This document shows positions 1-4,717 of a stretch of DNA of 5,055 bases, one piece after another. Below the pieces are notes generated by a model that was given only the letters and a program-made list of their open reading frames with translations, ran no database searches and had not been told where the DNA came from. The DNA comes from Candidatus Poribacteria bacterium (lineage in GTDB: Bacteria; Poribacteria; WGA-4E; GCA-2687025), in NCBI GenBank assembly GCA_027625215.1, contig JAQBWJ010000250.1, positions 1 through 5,055 on the forward strand, given 5' to 3'. The position numbers were made by a program, and so were the translations under genes. Within the stretch, counting starts at the first letter, position 1; every line of letters begins with the position of its first letter.

Positions 1-7
1 CCCGCCG

Positions 8-1042
8 TCAAATCCCCAGCGGGATCGACTGCCCCCGCTCCGCCGAGAGCATCGCCGCGTCGTATACCCGCATCAGTCGCACCATCTGCGCGGGCGTGAC
101 GATCAACTCCGCCTTGCCCACCAACGTCTCGGCGACATTGCGGTAGTACCCCCTCCACGACCCGCGCACGCTTGGGATCGAAAAGTGCTTCTTGTCGCCG
201 ACGTTTGTCCAGATTTGCGCGTGGTGCTGTTCTTCCTCGACCGCGTCGTCGATCCGCCCTTCCTTCATGAACGGCTCCTGCGGGTCGATGCCCGTCTTGA
301 CGAACGCGCCCTCGTCGCCGAGCGCGTGGAATCGCGGACGGTGATACATCGACAGGTTGCCCACTTCGACGCGGTAGATCACCCCGTTCTCGAAGTTCAG
401 GTTGAGTTGGACGTAACTGCCGATGTCCGTGTCCCACTTGTTGTCCTGAATCTGGCAGTAGATGTGGTCGATCCTGGAATCGACCAGTTGCAGCGCTTGA
501 TCGACCAGATGCGCGCCCCAGTCGTACAGGATGCCGCCGCTCTCCTCTTTTACCCCGCGCCACCGACCCGGCTGCCCATACCGCATGATCGCCGACTCGA
601 ACAGGTACGGCGTGCCGAGATAGCCGTCCGCGATCACCTTCTGCATCGTCAGGTAGTCCCAGTCCCAACGGCGGTTGTGGAAGACCGAGAACAGCACGCC
701 GTTGTCTTCCGACGCCTGCGCCATCTCAATCGCTTCCTGCTCGTTCATCGAGATGATCTTGTCCGTGACGACGTTTTTCCCTGCGTTCATCGCTTGCACG
801 GCGAGGTCGCGGTGGGTGTTGTGGGGGGTTGCCAACACGACGAGGTCGATGGCGTCGTTCGACAGCACCTCCTCGAAATCGCCGACGACGCTCACGTTCG
901 GGTACTCTTTGCGGGCGAGCGCCTGACGCTCCGGGTTGCGCGTTGAAATGGTGTGAAGGTTCAGCCCCTCGTCCAACCCGACCAAATACGAATGAAACGA
1001 CCGTCCGGCAAAGCCGTACCCGATCACGGCGACGTTGATCAT
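8..1042 (-). CDS. Gfo/Idh/MocA family NAD(P)-dependent oxidoreductase, YvaA/IolW-like
   Basis: This 344-residue protein is a cytoplasmic NAD(P)-dependent sugar or cyclitol dehydrogenase of usual family length. The N-terminal Rossmann fold shows GYGFAG at 8-13. Arg35 after the second strand (STRN) suggests NADP preference. The middle carries FHNRRWDWDY (121-130), the substrate-domain block GGILYDWGAHLVDQ (169-182, with Asp174, His178 and Asp181), and a GDEGAFVKTGIDPQEP stretch (242-257). These last blocks strongly recall Bacillus YvaA/IolW scyllo-inositol 2-dehydrogenase and E. coli YdgJ; that comparison is from memory, and the true substrate is not determined. The family's usual EKP motif reads TDKI (93-96): Lys95 is kept and Pro is lost. 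The ATG start is preceded by a GGAAAGGCGGA ribosome-binding stretch, and no longer in-frame start exists. The gene is divergent from the sigma factor gene. The stop lies 7 bp from the window edge, so any co-transcribed gene beyond it cannot be seen. Confidence 0.93.
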   Translation of the reverse strand: MINVAVIGYGFAGRSFHSYLVGLDEGLNLHTISTRNPERQALARKEYPNVSVVGDFEEVLSNDAIDLVVLATPHNTHRDLAVQAMNAGKNVVTDKIISMNEQEAIEMAQASEDNGVLFSVFHNRRWDWDYLTMQKVIADGYLGTPYLFESAIMRYGQPGRWRGVKEESGGILYDWGAHLVDQALQLVDSRIDHIYCQIQDNKWDTDIGSYVQLNLNFENGVIYRVEVGNLSMYHRPRFHALGDEGAFVKTGIDPQEPFMKEGRIDDAVEEEQHHAQIWTNVGDKKHFSIPSVRGSWRGYYRNVAETLVGKAELIVTPAQMVRLMRVYDAAMLSAERGQSIPLGI

Positions 1043-1186
1043 CTCCGCATCCGCCTTTCCGACGAAATCGCAATATGGAATCCCATGAAGTCCATTGTGA
1101 GGTAATGATACGCCCCCGGCTGAGGCATCTTCGTAAAGTTGGCGTCACTCTAAACGCCGGAGGATAGCGTGTCAAGGCGTGACCGA

Positions 1187-1197
1187 ACACCCGGTGT
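1187..1197. repeat. 11-bp palindrome ACACC-C-GGTGT
   Basis: A perfect 5-bp inverted repeat around one central base. It lies just left of the 40-bp palindrome. A TGACC half-site at 1180-1184 faces GGTCA at 1208-1212. It could be an accessory operator half; a short dyad like this can also arise by chance. Confidence 0.3.
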
Positions 1198-1206
1198 CGC
1201 TCTGCT

Positions 1207-1246
1207 GGGTCAAGTGTCTACGTATGTGTACGTATCCACATGACCC
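1207..1246. promoter_or_regulatory. 40-bp imperfect palindrome, candidate operator
   Basis: Two 18-nt arms flank a TGTG centre, with 15 of 18 positions complementary. From outside inwards the pairs are GGGTCA with TGACCC, an A/A mismatch, GTG with CAC, a TC/TC mismatch, then TACGTA with TACGTA. The inner TACGTA is itself palindromic and repeats directly as TACGTAT at 1219-1225 and 1229-1235, exactly 10 bp apart, so both copies face the same side of the helix. No T-run follows on either strand, which argues against an intrinsic terminator. The likeliest reading is an operator for a dimeric or tetrameric regulator serving one or both divergent genes. The binding protein is unknown. Confidence 0.5.
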
Positions 1247-1298
1247 GGCGCAATTGTATACGGAATATGACAGCGCGAGATGCTCGAAGCGCGTCTTA

Positions 1299-1312
1299 GA
1301 ACGACTCCGTTC
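1299..1312. repeat. 14-bp dyad GAACG-ACTC-CGTTC
   Basis: A perfect 5-bp inverted repeat with a 4-nt centre. It lies between the large palindrome and the ATTGAACC repeats and shares the GAAC core with them. Possibly part of the same control region; weak on its own. Confidence 0.28.
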
Positions 1313-1358
1313 ACAATTTTAATCCGTATAAAGCCACTATTCGTCGACGTTTGGGCGA

Positions 1359-1376
1359 ATTGAACCGGATTGAACC
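1359..1376 (+). repeat. Tandem ATTGAACC repeat, third copy inverted downstream
   Basis: ATTGAACC occurs at 1359-1366 and 1369-1376, a 10-bp period equal to about one helical turn. A third exact copy lies on the opposite strand at 1418-1425 (GGTTCAAT), inside the 1412-1428 palindrome. Three identical 8-mers within 67 bp upstream of the sigma gene suggest binding sites for one factor, or repeated ECF -35 elements. Confidence 0.5.
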
Positions 1377-1387
1377 TTTAGTTCGTT
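1362..1387 (+). promoter_or_regulatory. Candidate ECF-type promoter, GAACC-N17-CGTT
   Basis: GAACC at 1362-1366 is followed after 17 nt by CGTT at 1384-1387. This matches the general layout of ECF-dependent promoters (an AAC-containing -35 and a CGTT or CGT-like -10). A second GAACC at 1372-1376 has CGTT 15 nt downstream at 1392-1395, a less usual spacing. Self-activation is common for ECF sigma genes, and transcription from here would give a leader of roughly 90 nt before the ATG at 1483. The motifs are short, so this is a hypothesis. Confidence 0.3.
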
Positions 1388-1390
1388 TAC

Positions 1391-1403
1391 ACGTTGGCAA
1401 CGT
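1391..1403. repeat. 13-bp palindrome ACGTTG-G-CAACGT
   Basis: A perfect 6-bp inverted repeat with one central base, lying just downstream of the candidate ECF promoter and 8 bp before the next palindrome. If the promoter is real, it sits at about the transcription start, where a repressor would act. Confidence 0.35.
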
Positions 1404-1411
1404 TCTTGCTC

Positions 1412-1432
1412 ACCATTGGTTCAATGGTTTTT
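1412..1432 (+). terminator. Weak hairpin plus T-run, attenuator or operator
   Basis: ACCATTG-GTT-CAATGGT forms a perfect 7-bp stem with a 3-nt loop (1412-1428) and runs into TTTTT at 1428-1432. This has the shape of an intrinsic terminator, but the stem has only three G-C pairs and the T-run is short, so it would be weak. It lies 50 bp before the sigma start codon, so it could attenuate leader transcription. The same palindrome contains the inverted ATTGAACC copy, so a protein-binding site is at least as likely. Confidence 0.3.
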
Positions 1433-1466
1433 GGGTGAACGCCGCGTATCGCGCGGCAAAATGGTT

Positions 1467-1470
1467 GGAG
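1467..1470 (+). promoter_or_regulatory. Ribosome-binding site GGAG of the sigma gene
   Basis: GGAG lies 12 nt before the ATG at 1483, slightly longer than ideal spacing. It is the best Shine-Dalgarno match near any candidate start. The next ATG (1507) and the GTG at 1435 have none, which supports 1483 over the TTG at 1351. Confidence 0.45.
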
Positions 1471-1482
1471 ATTTTCAAGATC

Positions 1483-2121
1483 ATGCAGGCAGACGCGATT
1501 GCAACGATGTTCCCGGGCAGCGCGAACATCGTGGAAGTGACCGACGAGCAGTTGATGATGAACGTCCGCGCGGGCGATCTCGACGCCTTCGACGTTCTTG
1601 TAGAACGCCACTTCGACCTCCTCGCCTTCTATATCGGGCAGATGGTCGGCGATGTGGAAACGGCGCAGGACTTGGCGCAAGAGACGTTGCTCCGCGCCTT
1701 TCGCGCCCGCAAACGCTACGAGCCCCGCGCCCGATGGACGACGTGGCTCCGCAAAATCGCGCGCAACCTCGCGCTGGACGAACGTCGTCGCCGTCGACAC
1801 GGCATCACCTTCTCGCTGGACGAGGCGTACGTGAGCGTCGGCAGTTCGACGACGTTTCCCCTGTATGAGGTGATCCCGGACACGCGGACGCCGTCGCCGA
1901 TTGCGCTCCTGTGCGAACAGGAAACGCTTACGACGGTGCGGCGACATGTGAACGACCTCGCGCCCAAACACTCGGAAGTGTTGAAGATGCGCGTGTATGA
2001 TGAGATGAACTATCAGGACATCGCGGAGTATCTCGGCTGCTCGCTCGGTACGGTCAAGTCGCGCATCCACTACGCGATCCGCGAACTGCGAACGCGCCCT
2101 ACAGAGGATGGGGAAGCATGA
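1483..2121 (+). CDS. ECF-type RNA polymerase sigma-70 factor
   Basis: A 212-residue extracytoplasmic-function sigma factor with regions 2 and 4 only. Region 2 spans about residues 20-107: DEQLMMNVRAGDLDAF opens it, DLAQETLLRAFRA (63-75) is the core-RNA-polymerase binding helix, and WLRKIARNLALDERRRRRHG (88-107) covers 2.3/2.4, which melts and reads the -10. A linker of about 40 residues follows. Region 4 (about 149-203) ends in the -35-reading helix-turn-helix with YQDIAEYLGCSLGTVKSRIH (177-196). The frame is open back to a TTG at 1351, but those 44 extra residues look unlike any sigma N-terminus and overlap the repeats and palindromes, so the ATG at 1483 is preferred; the ATG at 1507 is also possible. 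The gene stands alone: the stop codon forms ATGA with a following ATG, but no anti-sigma gene follows. The inducing signal and targets are unknown. Confidence 0.92.
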   Translation: MQADAIATMFPGSANIVEVTDEQLMMNVRAGDLDAFDVLVERHFDLLAFYIGQMVGDVETAQDLAQETLLRAFRARKRYEPRARWTTWLRKIARNLALDERRRRRHGITFSLDEAYVSVGSSTTFPLYEVIPDTRTPSPIALLCEQETLTTVRRHVNDLAPKHSEVLKMRVYDEMNYQDIAEYLGCSLGTVKSRIHYAIRELRTRPTEDGEA

Positions 2122-2141
2122 GAGTCCACAAAACAAGACGA

Positions 2142-3341
2142 TCAGTAGCGGTGCATCGTCCCGTCGGCTCGTCTGACAATCGGCATGAACGCGCGTCGGT
2201 AAGGGTATTTCTTCGCCGCGTTTTCATTCACGTCCATACCAAGACCCGGAGCCTCGTGCGGACGGGCGAATCCGTCCTCCCAATGGCACGGGTTCGGAAC
2301 GACTTCGCGCAACCGCTCGTGGTTGGCGGCATTGAAATCCGACCATTCCTGTACCCCGAAGTTGGGAATCGTCAACTGTAAGTGCAGCGACGACGCCTGA
2401 CCGATGGGTCCAATATCCGCCGCACCGTGAAACGCCGACCGTATCTGCGCCGGTTCCGCAAACACCATGATCTTACGCGCTTCCGTGATCCCGCCAACAT
2501 GGATCGGCTTGATTCGGATGAAGTCGATCAACTGTTCCTGAAACAACCGCAGACAGTCCCAACGCGACGTGAAGATTTCGCCGATGGCGAGCGACGTTTT
2601 CGAAGCGTCCCGCACAACGCGGAAACTTTCCCAATGCTCCGGCGGCAAAATGTCTTCCAGATAGAACAGTCGATACGGTTCGAGATGCCGGGCTAACCAT
2701 CCCGTTTCAATCGGGGCGAGTTGTTCGTGCACATCGTGCAATAATTCGACGGTGTCGCCTAATGCGACACGGAGGTGCTCGAACATCTTGGGCGTTTCGG
2801 TGAGGTAGTTTGCGGCGTGAAAATAACTCGTGCCGGGCACGTTGCGTCCCGGTGAGGGAGTGTGTTTCACCATGCCCGTGCCGCCGTAACCGCCCATCTG
2901 CGCGCGGATCACCTTGTAACCTCGTTCTTGGAACGAGCGCACGCTGTCTTCCACTTCGCGGAAACTGCCGCCGCCCGCGTGACCGTAGGTGAGCACGCCG
3001 TCTCGGGCGCGTCCGCCCAGCAGTTGGTATACGGGGAGGTTCGCCACCTTGCCTTTGATGTCCCATAACGCGAGGTCAAGAGCGCCCAACGCCGCCATGA
3101 AAATCGGTCCGCCGCGCCAGTAACTCCAGTTGTAGACGAGTTGCCAGAGGTCTTCGGTCCGCATCGGATCTTGACCGATGAGCAGTTCGCCCGCGTGCTC
3201 GATGGCGGTGGCGACGGCGAGTTCGCTGCCGTTCAGCGTCCCCTCGCCGACGCCGTAGACGCCTTCGTCCGTCATGATCTTGACGAACAGGTAGTTGCGC
3301 GTCGGACAGGTGAGGATGACGCGGACTTCGGTGATCTTCAT
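2142..3341 (-). CDS. Enolase-superfamily D-mannonate dehydratase-like protein (ManD/RspA group)
   Basis: This 399-residue cytoplasmic Mg-dependent enzyme probably dehydrates an aldonate such as D-mannonate or D-gluconate to a 2-keto-3-deoxy acid. The N-terminal capping domain begins MKITEVRVILTCP and includes TLNGSELAVA (35-44). The barrel follows. Predicted metal ligands are Asp203 (in LHDVHEQLAPIE), Glu229 (YLED) and Glu255 (AIGE). Likely catalytic residues are His205, His305 (FHGAAD), Arg146 (IRAQ) and perhaps Tyr152; Glu332 lies in VQEW. From memory, Asp203, His205, Glu229, Glu255, His305 and Glu332 are each offset by exactly seven from Novosphingobium ManD residues 210, 212, 236, 262, 312 and 339. 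Ala307 stands where efficient ManDs have Pro, so activity may be low. The ATG at 3341 is chosen for its strong ribosome-binding site; an in-frame start at 3407 adds 22 residues unlike the family. It is downstream of the channel gene and convergent with the sigma gene. Confidence 0.92.
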   Translation of the reverse strand: MKITEVRVILTCPTRNYLFVKIMTDEGVYGVGEGTLNGSELAVATAIEHAGELLIGQDPMRTEDLWQLVYNWSYWRGGPIFMAALGALDLALWDIKGKVANLPVYQLLGGRARDGVLTYGHAGGGSFREVEDSVRSFQERGYKVIRAQMGGYGGTGMVKHTPSPGRNVPGTSYFHAANYLTETPKMFEHLRVALGDTVELLHDVHEQLAPIETGWLARHLEPYRLFYLEDILPPEHWESFRVVRDASKTSLAIGEIFTSRWDCLRLFQEQLIDFIRIKPIHVGGITEARKIMVFAEPAQIRSAFHGAADIGPIGQASSLHLQLTIPNFGVQEWSDFNAANHERLREVVPNPCHWEDGFARPHEAPGLGMDVNENAAKKYPYRRAFMPIVRRADGTMHRY

Positions 3342-3347
3342 TCGACG

Positions 3348-3356
3348 CTCTCCTTT
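3348..3356 (-). promoter_or_regulatory. Strong ribosome-binding site AAAGGAGAG
   Basis: AAAGGAGAG on the minus strand has its AGGAGA core 7 nt before the ATG at 3341, near-ideal spacing. It fixes the start of the ManD-like gene. It is the best Shine-Dalgarno sequence in the window and suggests this gene is well translated. Confidence 0.8.
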
Positions 3357-3429
3357 GCCGGAATCGGAATGAAAGAAGGACGAGAGGCACAATACCGCGT
3401 TCGACAAGACGTGTGAACAGTCAATTCGT

Positions 3430-4698
3430 TTAGGACAAGCGTTCCAAGCCTTCCTGCAAGTCCTTCCCTGATGGCGTTTGGAATACGCGCAGATCGAACT
3501 CTGGGATGACGGCGAGGATGTGGTCGAAGATATCCGCCTGAATCCCCTCGTAGTTCACCCACGCCGTGTCGTTCGTGAAGACGTAGATTTCAATGGGGAT
3601 GCCGTGCTCCGACGGCGCGAGTTGGCGTATTAAGAACGTCATGTCCTGATGAATCCTCGGGTGGGCGCGGAGATAGCCGTTCAGATAGGCGCGGAACGTG
3701 CCGAGATTCGTCATGCGCCGACCGTTCACTCGAACGCTCATATCGAACCCGCGTTCCTCGTTCCATGCGGCGATCTCGGTTCGGCGGTTCTTCACGTAAT
3801 CGGCGACAAACGCGAACTTCTCGTACTCTGTCAGGGTCGCGTCATCCAAGAATTTGACGCTGTTCTGGTCAATATGAATCGCCCGCTTGATCCGTCGCCC
3901 GCCCGACTCGAACACACCGCGCCAGTTCTTCATCGAGTCCGAGATGAGCGCGTAGGCGGGGATCGTCGTGATCGTCTTGTCCCAGTTGAGGACTTTCACC
4001 GTTTGCAGGGTGATCTCGATCACGTCGCCATCTGCGCCGTACTTCGGCATTTCGATCCAGTCTCCGATACGGACCATGTTGTTCGCGGAGAGTTGGATGC
4101 TGGCGACGAGTCCGAGAATCGAGTCGCGGAAAATGAGCAGGATGATCGCGGTCAACGCGCCGATGCCGCTCAACAGTTTCCAAGGACTCTGTTGCGCCAG
4201 CGTCGCTACCACGACGATCCCGCCGATGAGATACAGAAACAGTTTGACCGCTTGGATGTAGCCGCGAATCGGGCGGTTGCGCGCGGCTTCCGTCCGCTCG
4301 TACAGCGCGAGGATGGAACTCAGGAAAGCGTCCGCGACAATGATCCCAACGACCGCCATATACCCCGTGGCGAGCCGCGTCACCCACATTTGGGGGCCGG
4401 TCGAACCGGGCGACATATTGAACAGCGGCGCGGAGTAGTAAACGATCAGCGCGGGCGCGATGTGCGACAACCGCGTGAACACACCCTTATCAAACAGCAC
4501 GTCGTCCCAGTCGCTGCGGCTGCGCTGGACAGCCCGCTCCACGACGCGGAGAATGATCTTCTTGGTGATCCAGTTCACCACAAACGAGATGACAAGGACG
4601 AGAAGACCCGTCACGAACGTCGTCGCCAACGGTTGGAACGTTGTTGAAAAGCGGTCGATGCCGAGCGCATCGAGCAGCCATGCGTTGAGCCATTGCAT
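3430..4698 (-). CDS. ybdG: MscS-family mechanosensitive channel, YbdG-like
   Basis: A 422-residue inner-membrane channel of the miniconductance YbdG type (E. coli YbdG is about 415 residues), which opens under membrane tension to release solutes in osmotic downshock. Five hydrophobic segments lie near 26-48, 78-93, 108-132, 149-168 and 174-197; the last is the pore helix. The MscS core follows at about 198-260: SIQLSANNMVRIGDWIEMPK, then GDVIEITLQTVKVLNWDKT, IPAYALISDSMKNW and ESGGRRIKRAI. These blocks are almost word for word those I remember from YbdG. The long soluble C-terminal domain, including TNLGTFRAYLNGYLRAHPRI and YEGIQADIFDHILAVIPEFDLRVFQ, is also typical of this subgroup. The start is ambiguous: TTG at 4701 directly precedes ATG at 4698, and the ribosome-binding site sits 10 and 13 nt away respectively. 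It follows the upstream dehydratase-type gene by 17 nt and is probably translationally coupled to it. Confidence 0.93.
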   Translation of the reverse strand: MQWLNAWLLDALGIDRFSTTFQPLATTFVTGLLVLVISFVVNWITKKIILRVVERAVQRSRSDWDDVLFDKGVFTRLSHIAPALIVYYSAPLFNMSPGSTGPQMWVTRLATGYMAVVGIIVADAFLSSILALYERTEAARNRPIRGYIQAVKLFLYLIGGIVVVATLAQQSPWKLLSGIGALTAIILLIFRDSILGLVASIQLSANNMVRIGDWIEMPKYGADGDVIEITLQTVKVLNWDKTITTIPAYALISDSMKNWRGVFESGGRRIKRAIHIDQNSVKFLDDATLTEYEKFAFVADYVKNRRTEIAAWNEERGFDMSVRVNGRRMTNLGTFRAYLNGYLRAHPRIHQDMTFLIRQLAPSEHGIPIEIYVFTNDTAWVNYEGIQADIFDHILAVIPEFDLRVFQTPSGKDLQEGLERLS

Positions 4699-4711
4699 CA
4701 AAAAAACCGTG

Positions 4712-4717
4712 CTTCCT
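4712..4717 (-). promoter_or_regulatory. Ribosome-binding site AGGAAG overlapping the upstream stop codon
   Basis: AGGAAG on the minus strand serves the channel gene and shares its first two bases with the TAG stop (4716-4718) of the preceding gene. Ribosomes finishing that gene would sit on this site, which favours translational coupling. A run of seven T (4700-4706) separates it from the start codons. Confidence 0.55.

Larger units (their letters stand above)
1043..1482. other. Divergent intergenic control region, no gene seen
   Basis: These 440 bp separate the leftward oxidoreductase from the rightward sigma gene and must hold both promoters. No open frame here resembles a protein. The right two thirds is more AT-rich than the flanking genes and carries an unusual density of dyads: 1187-1197 (ACACC-C-GGTGT), 1207-1246 (40-bp imperfect palindrome), 1299-1312 (GAACG-ACTC-CGTTC), 1391-1403 (ACGTTG-G-CAACGT) and 1412-1428 (ACCATTG-GTT-CAATGGT). 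A weaker GGCGT/ACGCC pair lies at 1141-1158. No sigma-70 promoter with good -35 and -10 boxes at 16-18 bp spacing was found on either strand. TATAAA at 1327-1332 has no partner -35 box. Confidence 0.7.

Noticed and set aside
185..946. 253-residue rightward open frame
   Set aside because: It is antisense to the oxidoreductase, has low-complexity Val/Arg/Asp composition and shows no recognisable domain.
1072..1094. Leftward promoter for the oxidoreductase using CATATT as -10 (1072-1077) after a TCACAA -35
   Set aside because: The spacing is 17 nt, but the -35 box matches the consensus too poorly to support a call.
726..1190. 154-residue leftward frame overlapping the start of the oxidoreductase
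   Set aside because: It is a shifted-frame shadow with Arg-rich sequence; the Rossmann motif lies in the other frame.
1327..1332. TATAAA as a -10 box for the sigma gene
   Set aside because: No acceptable -35 hexamer lies 16-18 nt upstream; the nearest candidate, TTCACA at 1310-1315, is only 11 nt away.
1351..1482. N-terminal extension of the sigma factor from a TTG at 1351
   Set aside because: The 44 added residues do not look like a sigma N-terminus, there is no ribosome-binding site before the TTG, and the stretch holds non-coding repeats and palindromes.
1387..2136. 249-residue leftward open frame
   Set aside because: It is antisense to the sigma gene and its leader, with no domain signature; a codon-phase shadow.
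2118..2381. 87-residue rightward frame starting in the ATGA overlap after the sigma gene
   Set aside because: All but the first few codons are antisense to the conserved C-terminus of the ManD-like gene, the composition is Arg-rich, and no anti-sigma motif or membrane segment is present. The overlap itself is kept as a finding.
3342..3407. Upstream start for the ManD-like protein at 3407
   Set aside because: The 22 extra residues precede the family's standard MKIT start, and the strong AAAGGAGAG site clearly serves the ATG at 3341.
3389..3424. Possible promoter in the gap before the ManD-like gene: TTGACT (3419-3424) and TATTGT (3389-3394) on the minus strand
   Set aside because: The spacing is 24 nt, too long for a sigma-70 promoter, and the hexamer at 17 nt is AACGCG.
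3649..4647. 332-residue rightward open frame
   Set aside because: It is wholly antisense to the well-conserved channel gene. Its Arg/Asp/His-rich composition is the usual by-product of GC-rich codon use on the other strand.
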